A DNA stretch of 64,000 bases from Timema cristinae (GCA_039000515.1 JBCFYV010000559.1:210758-274757); one strand, 5' to 3'. Counted from the first letter of the stretch, positions 31,744 through 43,738 are shown. The notes: generated from the sequence alone by a model not told the origin. A program made the numbers and translations.

Positions 31744-34259
31744 AGTAGGGAAAAGTACCCGAATATATTCCCATTTTTTGTTTATCTGAATTTCAGAGAA
31801 AGTATGGAAACAATTATTTTATTTTTACTAATCAATTATATTCTAATAACAATGTATTTATAATTTCTTGAATTTAAATTGAAAAAAAAAAGTTAGTAGT
31901 ATATTTTTAATATTTTTAGAAATAGATACGAAGAACGATATTAGAGTTATGGTGCTCCTAATATCGCCCCCCTTTGTCAACCCCTACAAAAAGTCATGAA
32001 ATAAAACAAATAACTAGCATAATCAAGTAATATTCTGTTTGTTTAGCTATGTAAATATTAAAATATATTCATAAAGCTATACATCAAAACAAATCTCACA
32101 AATAAATGTTTTTCTCTTGCTGTTAAAGTCGCAACATACAGTTTGACTCCACCGATGACACTTTGTACGCTGAACCAATTTCTTACCATGTTTGTCATTG
32201 GAGAAACATGTATCACACTCAAAACACTGAGCATCTTCATCATTTTCACTGTATTCATCATCCGTTTCTACAAAACTCCGGTGGTCATCTTCGTCTTCTG
32301 ATGACGAGGAATCCGTGCTCCGTGCCCGAATACCTCTCTGAGAAGTTGACGGGTTTGGTAGCGTAGTCCCTGATTTATTTTGTAATGCAATTTGTATTTT
32401 CTTGCCTATATCTCGCTTCTTTTTTTCATTGTCTTCTTTTCGAGCACGATCATCCACTACTTTGTTTTTGTGTGGTGATCCTGTCACAAGAACTGCAGCA
32501 CCCTGGCGAGAAATATGGTCAGCAGTTTGGTTATTTTGTATTGTTGGAACGGTATTTATTTCTGCTGGTAAAGTGAAAGGAGGGTCATCGTTGTTGTTCT
32601 CATTGTCCTGTAGATCTTCTGAAATGAAGTCATGATCTTGGAAAACATTTATATTCACGGGGAACAAGCCAGTTTTCCGAAATCCATTTACTGCTACTTC
32701 TACTGTGGCTGATTTCACTTAAGATTTCCCGAATAGGTTAGCAATTTGATAGCTTGTTACTACTCGACCAGGGTTGTTTTTAAGCCAATTCTTAATTTAT
32801 TGGGAGTAATATGTTTTGAACGGATTAATGAAAGCCACATCTAACGGCTGCATATGGTGTGTAATGTGAGGTGGTAGGCACACAATTGCAACTCCGTTAG
32901 CTCGAGCCATATCTATAACGTCTGGGTTTCTAACATGTGTGTAATGCCCATCTAATATAAGAACCACCGTTTCTGTAAGTGAGGGTCTCACAGTAACAAT
33001 GAAATATGTGAACCACCTGGTAAAACTGTCCACTTGTCATGTGAGGGGCACCATTGTTCCAGGAGGAGCTCCATCTAATAGCTCTTTCTTCATATTCTTA
33101 TGAGGTAACACCATTAACGGAGGAACAAACACTCCAGAGGAACTCATACACGTGACCACAGACACAAGATCACCCCCTTCAGCAGATGATAATGATGACA
33201 CTTGTCTCTTACCCTTCAATGTCACAACTTTGCTTGTTTGGTGTTGAACGACAGTGAGTCCAGTTTCATCTACATTGAATAACCTATAGGGCGAGAAATT
33301 ATTTTTTTAATTTCTGGTTCAAACACATCAAAAAACGTTGATACTTTTTCGGTCGTGAAGTCCTTCACTCTTGAAAAACTGGTTGGTTGAGGTTTTCGAA
33401 GAGTTAACTGAGGATGTCTTTTAAAGAATCGTGAAAGCCATTTATTTTCTGCTGCCTCTTTTTCGTTAGAAAATGGGTGTGACAGTTTGTTTTTCATGGC
33501 TAGTTGGAATGCCATGTGCCTTATGTTCCTTGTCATTAAGCCAAAGAAATGTTTCTCTATAATTAACCAACTCATCTTCAAGCTCATTAGGAAAAACCGG
33601 CTTCCTGCCCAAACTACCTTTAACAATTTTTTTTAGTACTTTCTTCTTTACTTATAACATAATCTTTGAGTGCAGATCTAGGTACATTATAAGATTTTGA
33701 CGGTTTCTTTAAACCCCTTTCTTTTTTTTTTCTAACTGCTGCAACAGCGGCACACATGTTGCCTGAATCCCAGGTTTTACGTTTCTTAATATTTGGTGAA
33801 GACATCTGCAATATAAAAGGAAAGGAATATTAAAAATGTTGTAATTTAATTGGGTCTTAATATCGTCCCCTGGGCGAAATTATGAACTAGCTTGGGGATG
33901 ATAATGTGCATATAAACACATTTCAATATGGTTGCCTTACTGTTAAAACAAATAAAGATAATTCACTATTAGTTAAACAAAGACGAGAAATGTTCCCCAC
34001 ACTCTGTGATCAGGGTGAATGAGAAAGCAGAAAACATACTTTAGGCTTGGTTGGCTGTTGATCAAATTAATTTATAAAAAACTCTGATACTGTGGCTTCA
34101 AAAAACTAATACAACAACACACTTGCTCGTCTTGCGATTGCACTATTCTCACACAACATACCTGTTTTAGCTCTCGGTACAACTTCCACCAGCTACCGGT
34201 AGATTACAGCACTTAACAGACCAAGAATGATGGGGGGCGATATTAGGGTACTTTCCCTT
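31744..34259 (-). mobile_element. Tigger-type DNA transposon 2, near full length
   Basis: About 2.5 kb with imperfect terminal inverted repeats next to TA. The left end is gtagggaaaagtacccgaat and the right end in reverse complement is agggaaagtaccctaatatc. Further subterminal copies of ctaatatcgccccc lie at 31958-31972 and 33853. The single transposase gene is on the minus strand. A SINE-B tail abuts the right end. Confidence 0.7.
32077..33811 (-). pseudogene. Tigger/jerky-type transposase 2, lightly broken
   Basis: Minus strand. N-terminal HTH_psq region (AAVAAVRKKKERGLKKPSKS, YNVPRSALKDYV) is followed by CENP-B HTH (KWLSRFFKRHPQLTLRKPQP) and the DDE domain: the first Asp lies in the NVDET region near 33265, GAPPGTMVPLT at 33040, then LDGHYTHVRNPDV and MQPLDVAFINPFKTYY with the last two Asp 37 residues apart. 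The C-terminal half has KSATVEVAVNGFRKTGLFPV, an acidic linker, and a Cys/His-rich tail (CFECDTCFSNDKHGKK, TKCHRW, FICEICFDV) like a degenerate PHD-type finger. Breaks are few: two frameshifts (about 33630 and 33275) and in-frame stops near 33033, 32797 and 32720. The start was chosen at the first Met before SSPNIKKRK. Confidence 0.88.
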
Positions 34260-34468
34260 AACCGTTTAGGTTTTACGCAGACATTAATTAAATATGAATT
34301 ATTGAGTTAACATTTAGGTAAATGTATCCCTATTTGCTCGAAGGGGAGGGGGAAAATATTTACGAAAACCTTCTTCAGACCACCCGACCTGGATTTGAAC
34401 TCGGATCTCTCCCAAACCTGCACTCCATTCTAACACGAGAGTGACACGTTTGTGCACGTGATCACCAG
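34259..34468 (-). mobile_element. SINE-B copy 5
   Basis: Begins with an eroded tail (accgtttaggttttacgcag) directly after the Tigger end. It contains accacccgacctggatttga with the tgaactcggatctc B box region. The head is degraded. Confidence 0.55.
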
Positions 34469-35127
34469 TTATTAATACACAAAACACAAAAATCAGATGA
34501 TAAATCTGCAACATAGATTTAGTAATCACAAGTAATATTAATGTTGTCATTTTCATATCTCAAATATATTAATTTTAGTAGTGAATGAAATTTTACATTA
34601 AAACTAGTTGATCGTTGCAGAGATGGCTGCAGATTATTGCACTAAAATGTATTCTAAACCTTTTACTGCGAAGAGTTGTACATAATAATCCCTCAATCGA
34701 CTTTTTAGTTAAAAGCTTACACGTCAAAGGTTATCAACTTTACAAAGATTTTCAGCTAGCGGTGTTTAATTTGAGTCAAAACTTATATTTCCCCCTTTAA
34801 ACTCACGATTAGAAATTCAAAACGACCCCTCTCCCAGTTCTATCTAAATATTCGTTGCACCAAACCACCCAATTAAGAATTGAGCTATTATTTTTAACCA
34901 AAGGGAACTATTCTATTTACCCATATACATGGTGATGTAAACAAATAATGACTGTACAGATGAGTCACTGCAAACACAGAAGGAAAGATGGAAAATTCGC
35001 TCGGAAATTTGGGTTTTAGTTTTAAATATTTTTACTAACATGCTGGAATCCTGACCTTTAAAATGAGTGTTCACTTGTCAAAATCTGTTAAGTCGTTTCA
35101 ACTACCGGAAACATGCTTATCAAATTA
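34469..35127. other. No recognised feature
   Basis: AT-rich. Nothing recognised. Confidence 0.4.
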
Positions 35128-35422
35128 TAAATAAAGAGAGAAAGAGAGTGAGAGACTGAAAAATGTGATAGTGAGTGTATGAGTGTATGAGTGTGAGAAA
35201 GTGAGTGTGAAATACTTAAGTGTTGGAGACTAAGAGTGAGCGATTGAGAGAGATCGAGAGTGAGCGAATGAGTGTGATCTAGAGTTAATGAGGTAGAGTG
35301 CGTGAGAGGGATATAATGTGTGTGTGAATGAGAGAGAGAGAGGAAGTGTGAAAGAGAAAGCATGTGAAAGAGAGTTTGTGTGATACAGTATGTGTGAGAG
35401 AGATAAATTGTTTGAGAAAGTG

Positions 35423-35454
<32 letters not shown>

Positions 35455-35470
35455 ATTATATATATATTAT
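35128..35470. repeat. GA/TGAG low-complexity tract and TA microsatellite
   Basis: Irregular gagagaaagagagtgagaga and gagtgtatgagtgtatgagt repeats run to about 35410, then a TA dinucleotide tract at 35424-35468. The opposite strand gives a Ser/His/Leu-rich open frame that is only a translation of the repeat. Confidence 0.9.
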
Positions 35471-36527
35471 CCGTAGCGTTATGGTTTTAATATAATTTAG
35501 GTGAAACACCTTTCATTAACAGATTAAAAATTGCGTGTCAGTTTCGCTTTGCTAGACTTGTTTGATTATGTTTGTCACGTGGACACAAAAACTATGCGCT
35601 GAAAAGTGGAAAACTTTAACGATTATAACCCAATCTCATCAATTTACAAAGCAAGGTGTTTTTTTTAGTTTAATACCCGATCAAAGTTTTTTTTTTACAT
35701 CAGTTGGTGAGCCAGGCTTAACCATGTGTAAACTGGGAGCTTAAGTTAAACCAGACCCCAATATCCGATCTGGTATTTTTGCTATACAGAGTGTAATATC
35801 AGCTTAACACTCTATAATACAATGGAAGATGCAAGTATTAAACGGTTCTATTTAAAAAGTAATGATAATTTAAATGTGATATCCTTAGTCTGATATTCTT
35901 AATTTTAAATCATATAATTATGTAAACTACAATATTGATAATGTTTGAATGTGGGCTATACTTTTAATTTTGATTATAACGATATTTTTTTGAAATATTA
36001 TAAGTTTCTCGATTTTATAATGATATAAAAAAGTAGTAAAATACTCCCATTTGGCTTAATTGCCACCACCACACTGTTATAATGTTTCAAATATAATATT
36101 TTTAACACAAAAGTCATACATTTAATGTATCCTTTTTTTAAAATTGGAATAATTAACGCAGAGGTAATTAACTGTTTAATATAATGGGGAATATATCAAG
36201 AAGATAGTCAAAATGAAATACACTGACATTTGTCTTTAGAAAGGTTGGAATAAACCAACATATTAGCCCTGGATACCGATACATTATTTTTGGGCTCGGG
36301 ACACACATAAGACTTCCATCATAATATTGAGGTAGAACATTTTAACGATTACAATACGCTCTTTATATAATAAATTAGTTTAAATCACTTGGTGTGTCCG
36401 GCCGCGATTATTTCTAAGTCGATTTCCTATCCGCGGAAGTCAGGAGTTTGGACCACTACACCACCCTTGTTCGTGTAAGACTTCCTCGTCTGCATTTCAC
36501 TCAGTAGGAATTTGCGCTATCTTTGAT
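35471..36527. other. No recognised feature
   Basis: AT-rich. A faint tRNA-like stretch on the minus strand near 36390-36475 (gggtggtgtagtggtccaaa) may be another SINE head. Confidence 0.35.
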
Positions 36528-36722
36528 TACTCGCACCGGTGGCTGCATTGGCTAATGTGTCAAAGCTACATTGAGCATTATAGTAGTTGATAGCGAGGTT
36601 TGGTTTCGAATCCTTGTCGGATGTAATAGGGGTGGTTTCTTACATGTAATTCGTCGCTGTGTTATTCCAATTTTATCTCCAAATTGATATTGTTGGTTTA
36701 CTCCAAAATTACCCTCCTCATT
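36528..36722 (+). mobile_element. SINE-B copy 6
   Basis: Head cgcaccggtggctgcattgg, B box-like ggtttcgaatccttgtcgg, then ggggtggtttcttacatgta as the start of the body. The tail is lost. Confidence 0.6.
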
Positions 36723-36757
36723 CTTGACCCTTAGATTAAACCTTTAATAACACTGGT

Positions 36758-37063
36758 GTCGACCTCGGTGGTCATGGGGTAAAGTTCTCGCCTCAGTATC
36801 CAATATTTGTGGATTCAAACTCATCTGGGGTCGACGGATTTTATTTAGCGATAATAATCCGTAGCACAATTTTATTCGTAGTGGAAATTAAAGCCGTTGG
36901 TTCCACGTCGATTGTGTCATGTAAAAGGACCCTGGAAAATATGTGAAAATAACTTTACCAGCAAAATTGGTTGGCCCTTTCGCTCTCGTTCTTAGTAATG
37001 ATCGTATGCTGATGTAATCATTCTGTTTAGAAAGTGCACGTTAGTATTATCTCAAATAAATGA
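36758..37063 (+). mobile_element. SINE-D copy 2, full length
   Basis: Head tgtcgacctcggtggtcatg, B box-like tggattcaaactcat, the body caaaattggttggccctttc, then gctctcgttcttagtaatga, and the tail ctcaaataaatg plus an A run. This is the best copy of SINE-D in the window. Confidence 0.8.
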
Positions 37064-37222
37064 AAAAAAATAATACGGGTTCCAAGCTTACCACCTAATT
37101 TTTTTTTTATTAAACACTTATTATTCACTCGTACAATATATTTACATAATATCAAATGAAGCACTAAAACACCAATACATTGCCGGTTCTTAAATAAATA
37201 CCGCTAATTTTAATTATTGGTT

Positions 37223-37470
37223 CACCCGCTTCGTTGACCGCGCCATCTAAGATGTTATTCCCGCATTAGACTAGATGGCCGATAATGGGGTGATAGGGGT
37301 TCGAATCCAGGTCGGGTGGATTTTCTTAAATGGTTTTCCACTCACCCTCCACGCAAATCTGGGTACACTTTCCTTAATTACAACCTTACTCATCACTAAC
37401 ACACTAGCTTAATTAGTACATACTGTATGCGTACAACCCGAATGAGCAGCAAGACATGGTGCAACAATTT
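37223..37470 (+). mobile_element. SINE-B copy 7, near full length
   Basis: acccgcttcgttgaccgcgc head, ggggttcgaatccaggtcgg B box region, body with ggttttccactcaccctcc, and tail gcgtacaacccgaatgagca then a poly-T stretch. Confidence 0.8.
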
Positions 37471-38167
37471 TTTTTTAAATTTGGTTCACGACAAAATTAT
37501 GCTGAAAGATAGAAACACTTATATGCCCTTAACTTTTCATTTTAACTTTTATACTTAAAAATAAAAGAGGATATTATGATATTTCAATGACTTTTTTAGT
37601 CTGTGCATAATTTCGCAGTTCTAAGATTAAAGTAAAATATATAGGTTAAAAGTTCTAGTTTTCCTATTAAAAAAATTACAATCATTTGCTTACAAGGTAA
37701 CAAAATAACATGAGTGCATGTGTCATGGCTTTGAAGCGTCAACGCTTTTATTTTACTACTAGAAATAAAATAGAGAATACAGACGCAGTAAGTAATTCTC
37801 CCTTCTTCTTTTTATTTTTAACGCGCATGCGCTCTTTATTTCTGTGTTAGCTTTCGTGTTGGTGAGAACGAGTAGTTAAGCTTTTCCCCACCAGTCACAT
37901 TGACCCTTGTCCTGCTTTGGAAAGTCAAAAGTTTTCAGAACATTCGCCGGAGAGGGTGATATCACTAAGTGGACAGTTTCTACTTTGTGGGTCTCCGGTT
38001 TTCATAGCATATGCAATAACATAATTAAAACTAATTCTCGTTTTGAAACATAAACTTCAAACAAGAGTTTTAGCATAGTAAAATTAGTAAATAAAATGGT
38101 ATAAGCGGTATATAATTAAATGTGGTTACAGATAAAAAATGTTGTTAGAGTGGTTTTTATTATACTC
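37471..38167. other. No recognised feature
   Basis: AT-rich spacer. Nothing recognised. Confidence 0.4.
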
Positions 38168-38352
38168 GACCCGCTTTGGTGTTCTAATGGTCTAATACAT
38201 CACTCTCATAATTGACTGGATTGCTGAAGAAAGAGATCGGTATTCAGATCCCAATCGGATATATTGAGGTTAAAAAAAAAGTTTTCACTCTCCCTACTCT
38301 CCTCTAAATTTAACCCTAACACTTATCCACTCGAGTTGAGAGGTTCATAATA
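38168..38352 (+). mobile_element. SINE-B copy 8
   Basis: acccgctttggtgttctaat head, cggtattcagatcccaatcgg in the B box position, then gttttcactctccctactct. The tail is eroded. Confidence 0.55.
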
Positions 38353-38466
38353 CTTGGAACTCAGATGTGTTAAAGTGTTTAAAATAAATTAAACTGAGGA
38401 AAGTTAACTCTTGTACAGTACAACTAATTTTACATGATTATTGCTTGGGGGATCGAAATTATATTT

Positions 38467-38732
38467 AGTATGGATACACCCGGTCCCGGCACAGATTTAT
38501 CTGATTACCAAACCCTTCCCTCACCTCTGACAAGACGTGTATTATTCACATCTTGTGAATGTGGGGAATGCCAGGCCTCCACCGTGGTTCGGATTCCACG
38601 TTAAACTGTAGGTCCTCCATTTCATCTCACAATCACCCTATCATTACACATTAGCGTAAGTGCGTATAACCCGAATGGGTAGTAAGACGCGGTGCTAATA
38701 ATAATAATAATAATAATAATAGTATGTATACA
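38467..38732 (+). mobile_element. SINE-A copy 5, 5'-truncated
   Basis: SINE-A from cggtcccggcacagatttat to an (ATA)n tail (about 38479-38720). The near-identical 12-mers agtatggataca (38467-38478) and agtatgtataca (38721-38732) are the target-site duplication. Confidence 0.88.
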
Positions 38733-39951
38733 ACCGCATCGGATATCATAATTGTAATTAGAAAAATGACACCTAGATATGAATTCGATGTGAGTGTGTT
38801 GCGTCGCAACTTTATTTAAATTTAAATCGAAAGATATGTCTTTGATACCGGCTATATTTTATATTGATAGGCACATGGTCACTGTATTAGTAACGTTGAG
38901 TAAAAACAGAGGCGGACAATTTACTATATTTTAATTTCAATAAATATATTAAAACTAAAAAGTATACATATGGCAAAATAAACTCACTCACCCATCACCG
39001 TATTTCCCCAGGGCCTGGAAACTCGAAACATTTTGTGTGAAGGTTTCATTTAGGAGATAAGGATGGGGTTTTGCCAAATTTGACTTCTGAGGGTAAAAAT
39101 GTGGGCAGAAAGTTTAAAAAATTCACTGATGTATATTTTGAACCAATAGACATAGAACCTTGACATTTAAAACGAAGGTTCCTTTCTAGAATTGAATTAG
39201 TGTTTTTCCAATGCCATTCCCTAAGAGGTGCAGAACGGTGTGTGACTCACTGACTCACTCATCGACATATTTCCCCAACCCTTGGATCTGAAAACTTGAA
39301 ATTTTTCTTAGCAGGAAGGTAGTGGGACTTCCCTTACAACCATAAAAATCTAAAATTGGAAATATCAAAATGGGATCCCAGGAAATGGGGGCCTATAATT
39401 TGGAGAAAAAAAACCTTTTTAGATGAGATAAAAATTAAAATCTGTTAGGCAGATAGAATGACAACTCCAGTTCCCAAAACTAAACTAAATTACTTTTCAA
39501 TTTGGTATACGATTTAAATATTCCAGGCGAGTATAAAAACCACCCCTATTAAGGTCCGATCCTTAAATTTCAAAATGAAGCAGAAAATGAGGGGAAAAAA
39601 GGGGGTAAGGGGTTCCCCTCAAGATTGCTAAAACTAATATAAATTACACTTTTTGGTGTGTTATGAAATGTAATTCAAGAGTAAATTCCAGAGAATTGAA
39701 TGACATAACGAATTTTCATATTTAATCCCGGGAAATAGTAGAGCTCGAATTAAATACAACCATTATAAAAAAAAACTACATTTCTCTGAGGGTTTTTGCC
39801 CCTTTTAACCTTTATACCCTTTTTATTTTTATTAGATTTATTTTCCCCCCTTTTTAAAATTTTTTTCCCTTTTTCTTTATTAACCTTTTTTCACTCATTA
39901 CTTACCTTCTTTTTATCCTAAAATATTTCTTCAGGGAAAACCGGATACTTC
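38733..39951. other. Unclassified, with Helitron-like repeat fragments
   Basis: 38980-39330 holds two partial copies of a segment (actcactcacccatcaccgt and actgactcactcatcgacat followed by tatttcccca) that resembles the Helitron-like repeat at 27.1 kb. A family C palindrome end fragment (aaaaatgacacctagatatg) lies at 38763. 39800-39950 is T/C-rich low-complexity sequence. Confidence 0.4.
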
Positions 39952-40260
39952 AAATACAAGATCTAGGTGACCTGGTGGTCTAGGGGTAAGGTGTCAGACT
40001 TCTATGCTGGCGGCCGGGGTTCAATCCTCGTTCCCGGCAAAGATTTATCTGATTACCAAACCCTTCCTTCACCTCTGACAAGACATCTTGTGAATGTGGG
40101 GAATGCCAGGCCTCCACCGTGGTTCGGATTCCACGTTAAACTGTAGGTCCTTCATTTCATCTCACAATCACTCTACCATTACACATTAGCGTAAGTGCGT
40201 ATAACCCGAATGGGTAGTAAGACGCGGTGCTAATAATAATAATAATAAATACAAGATCTA
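39952..40260 (+). mobile_element. SINE-A copy 6, full length with exact TSD
   Basis: The best complete SINE-A (39966-40246). A box-like tggtctagggg at 39976-39986 and B box-like ggttcaatcc at 40018-40027 are the expected internal RNA polymerase III promoter. The tail hairpin acccgaatgggt is followed by a TAA repeat. The exact 14-bp TSD aaatacaagatcta is at 39952-39965 and 40247-40260. Confidence 0.95.
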
Positions 40261-41672
40261 AAAGTGCAAAAAGGATAAAACTTAAATCTAATGTTTTTTT
40301 AATATAGAGTAAAGGTCTACAAAAAAGTGTAATGAGTGTTAAAAGAGTAAAATGGCTAAGTAGGATTGTAAAGAAAAAGGATAAAAGAATAAAAGTTCCA
40401 AAAGGGCTAAGAGGATAAAAAAAAGGAAAAATATGCCTAAATTTAAAAAGGGTAAAAAGGGTGAAACGTGAAAAAAGCGTAAACGGGATGTAAAGTATAA
40501 CTACAAAGTGGTAAAAAAAAATTGGTTACATTTACTTTTTACACTTTACACTAAATAATACCCTTTTTTACCTTATTGTTCTTTTTATCCTTTTCATTAA
40601 CATTTGTGAGAGAAAAAATTGATTTGATTTACTTTTTACCACTTTTTCCCCTAAACTATTTCCTCCGGGTACTTCATTCTAGCAAGAAACTGCACATTCG
40701 CCGTGGACTGGGATGACACGCTATATTTATAACATTTATGCTATGCGGGTTGTATGCTACTCGGGGGTCACATAATTTTACGTATGAATATATTAAATGT
40801 GTTCTCGTAACTTTTTTTAATTATAAAAAAGTTACTTCCATCTAAATCAAACACTACAATCGCCGTGAAATGTGACGCTTCGCTATAATTGTTACACGCA
40901 TGCTTTGCAGGTTGTAGATTGTTCAGGGTATTAACAAATATAGCAGATTCGTGGATACTAATGACTACTTCTGGTGGAATGATCTGTTCGAGCGACAATT
41001 TCTGCATAAAAGACAGGCTATCTAGTACTTAAAGTGTAGTTAAGTGTTAGTTAATTAGTTAATGATAAACTACATAAATATATAATATTAAAAATTTCTA
41101 GAAAAGTATGTTATGGTACTTGAATCCAAATATAGCAAAGTTAGAAAATCTTATTATTTTTATTTCGCTTTCCATGAGAGAAAGAAAATTAAGAACGGTG
41201 GTTCAGCTTGATAATATCACTGTCGTCTGGTTTTACTGTTTTTTTTTACACTAATGTTTACATTACAAATATTAGTATGCATTAATTAATTAACATTACT
41301 TAGTTTTAACAACTTCCAGTAAAAAATATTTTATTTTGTGTTTGTTTGTTGAAGAAAGATGTAAGTAAATATTTACCACTTTCCAATTGTGGGACTGCAA
41401 TGAATATTTACTGAAAACTAATGAGTTTTTTTTCTTTATTTTTCCAACACAAGATTTGTATCCTTTACATTTCTAGCACAATATAGCAAATTTGCTGACT
41501 TTTGTGTCGAAAATAAAGTTTTACATAATTTATCAACAATTTAGGATAATCAAACTTTATTTATGGGTAAAATATAATTAATTTCGATGTTATATATTAT
41601 TTTTGATGCATTCACTTTCCTCGCTACTGTAGTGTAATCATTATACTGAAAAATAAAAACATTTTGACACAT
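40261..41672. other. Low-complexity purine/pyrimidine-biased sequence
   Basis: 40261-40500 is A/G-rich (aaaaagggtgaaacgtgaaa type), the mirror of the T/C-rich stretch left of SINE-A copy 6. 40540-40660 is T/C-rich again. No gene recognised; the minus open frame 40768-41007 is unassigned. Confidence 0.4.
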
Positions 41673-41737
41673 TGGCTTAATTGATAGCGTTTCTGACTAT
41701 TGTTCTGAGTGTCCCGTGTTCAATTACTGGCATTTAA
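41673..41737 (+). repeat. tRNA-like pseudogene or SINE head
   Basis: ggcttaattgatagcgtttc (A box-like) followed by cccgtgttcaattactgg (B box-like). It is not embedded in a clear SINE body. Confidence 0.35.
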
Positions 41738-42216
41738 AAGGGGAAGTATGTAATAAAAAGTAATAACATTAAAATTCGTCGTGACTTAGAACGGAACGGG
41801 AAAGCAAGGCCAGTGCATTCGGAAGGAATTTTAACACACGCCTGTGGAATACACCAAATTCTTTACAGTAAATTATTATTATTATTGCGATACAGTGCGG
41901 GTGCTCTATCTGAGAAGTTATCTAAGATAGTACTTATTACTCTCACCTATGAGGATTTTATTTTGTTTTTAATATTGTTTAAGGCCCCAATGTCTTCATT
42001 GTGTCGATGGGTCTATAAACACCAATAATAATAATAATAATAATATAATACTAATCTAAGGACGCACATAAGAGGTCGATTTTCTTATAAGACCATCTGA
42101 CTCTCTCCGTACCAGCCTGGATGTTTATCTCAAATGAGGGAAGTGAGATTAGGTTCTAATCCCACACAGTTTCACTTCATTTTTGTATCACTCTTAATTG
42201 TTCTTATATTAGCGTA
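41738..42216. other. No recognised feature
   Basis: AT-rich, with an AAT microsatellite near 42025-42050. Confidence 0.35.
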
Positions 42217-42452
42217 ACCCGTATCAATGGTTATGTGGGTTAAGGCGTTAAACCTCGTTTTGTTTGGTTTGTCTATGTTGAGGACACCAAGGTTCAAATC
42301 CCAGCGGGTGTACTGATGGTGAAATTCATAAATAATTTATAATTTTACCTTCACGTAAATGTGGGTAATAATTATTTTCCATTATAGCGCCCCCATCCCT
42401 ACTATATTAGTTTAAATATGCGAATAGCCCGGCTGGATAAGATGACACGTTA
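42217..42452 (+). mobile_element. SINE-B copy 9
   Basis: acccgtatcaatggttatgt head, aaggttcaaatcccagcggg B box region, B-family body, and the eroded tail cgaatagcccggctggataa. Confidence 0.65.
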
Positions 42453-42666
42453 CCTTATGCTAACAAAAGTTGTAAGTTTGAGGCGGCCCCAACAGGCAAT
42501 AAGACATGTAACTAAACAATATTTAAAATAACTACGACCATATTCACTTAGAATGAGGATTGAAAATCACATTAAAAACTCTCGAGTGCACCGTCCCTTG
42601 AATTCTAACATTTGCTTAGGTTACTTTATCTTAATCGCGATGTTTTGAAAATTGAAAAAAATGACA

Positions 42667-42736
42667 CCTGGACACGGAATCGAACCCGGGACCTTTGGCT
42701 TAGTATGCCAATGCTCTAACCACTGAGCTATCCAGG
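42667..42736 (-). other. tRNA-like sequence in left palindrome arm
   Basis: A plausible cloverleaf can be drawn by eye, with anticodon-position bases ACT. Because identical structures are repeated inside a palindrome, I regard it as a repeat-borne tRNA-like sequence and not a proven tRNA gene. Confidence 0.55.
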
Positions 42737-42895
42737 AATCGTCCCGTGTTCAGGGTCATTTTTCACTCATATTTTAAGGCAGTCTATTATGGACGTGCGG
42801 AAATCGTCGGCTATCTGATAGCTCGTGATCTAATAAAAGAAATCACACATTAGTATAAAATATGAGTGAAAAATGACCTTGGGCACGAGACGATT

Positions 42896-42964
42896 CCTGG
42901 ATAGCTCACTGGTAAGAGCATTGGCGTACTAAGCAAAGGTCCCGGTTCGATTCTCGTGTCCAGT
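42896..42964 (+). other. tRNA-like sequence in right palindrome arm
   Basis: The inverted mate of the left-arm sequence. The anticodon stem has one mismatch, and one base of the T arm is lost relative to the left arm. Confidence 0.5.
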
Positions 42965-42982
42965 GTCATTTTTCAATTTTCA

Positions 42983-43503
42983 GAATATGATATTTTGATG
43001 GAGAATTCCTTAATAAAAAGCATAAATAATAGTTTCGGCTATTTGATTCTTATCACGATGGATAACCACAACGACACCTCTGCTTTAAATTCTAAAGGTA
43101 GGCTTGTCTATTAATCACCATTTGTACCGGCGGTCATATCTTTTAGCGTCGTATGTATTGAAGCTTCACTGCATGTTGCTTACCGTCTTGTGCCCCATCC
43201 TCCCAACTATATATGAAACCAAATGGCGTGGTGCACAGCCGGTCGGGGTCCGCATGCTTCAGGTATTTGACCCGGGGGGGATAGTCCCCAAGACTTATTT
43301 TGGGAATATATATTTCCAAAATAAATAAAATAGTTCTTTGGTATGATACTATTAGCCTAATTATCGCCACAACGGTTAAGAGTATAATTGCATTTGACGA
43401 GAAAGTTTTTAAATAAAATAAAATTTTCTTATCAAATTCCAAGATGCCCGTGAAAAATATTCAAAACGTTTGAGAATACTATCAATATAAAAAAATAATA
43501 ATT
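42983..43503. other. Unclassified sequence
   Basis: Includes a minus open frame 43143-43442 with a hydrophobic segment. I recognise no family. The stretch cagccggtcggggtccgcat with tgacccggggggg is unusually GC-rich for the window. Confidence 0.35.
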
Positions 43504-43738
43504 TAGCATCACGTTTTACTATCCGTTTGGGTTATACACCTATGTACTAATTACACTAATGGATTAGGGATTAGGGATTAGGAAGTTATCCAAGTGTATC
43601 CACATTTCTGTGGAGGGAAAAGGGAAAACCATTTAGGGAAAACTACCCTCATTACATCCGACCAGGATCGAACCCTAATCTCCCGGTCCTCGAGATTCTA
43701 GTCTATTAGGAGAGTAACGCCTTAGACCATGTGGTATT
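43504..43738 (-). mobile_element. SINE-B copy 10
   Basis: Tail acgttttactatccgtttgg (plus orientation of the shared tail), a ggattagggattagggatta expansion in the body, gaccaggatcgaaccctaat B box region, and an eroded head. Confidence 0.7.

Larger units (their letters stand above)
42646..42982. repeat. tRNA-bearing palindrome, family C, complete
   Basis: About 337 bp made of two inverted arms of roughly 130 bp (42646-42777 and 42852-42982) around a 75-bp centre. Each arm contains a tRNA-like sequence pointing outward from the centre: 42667-42736 on minus and 42896-42964 on plus. In the left arm the cloverleaf elements are clear: a seven-base acceptor pairing, D arm tagctcagtggttagagc, a five-pair anticodon stem ttggc/gccaa with loop atactaa, and T arm with ggttcgattcc. 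Partial copies occur at 3158, 7960, 27737 and 38763. Confidence 0.85.

Noticed and set aside
35088..35363. Ser/His/Leu-rich minus open frame
   Set aside because: It is a translation of a GA/TGAG simple repeat, with no independent support.
43561..43581. Telomere-like ggattagggattagggatta
   Set aside because: The unit is 7 bp with only three copies and it lies inside a SINE-B body, so it is a local expansion.
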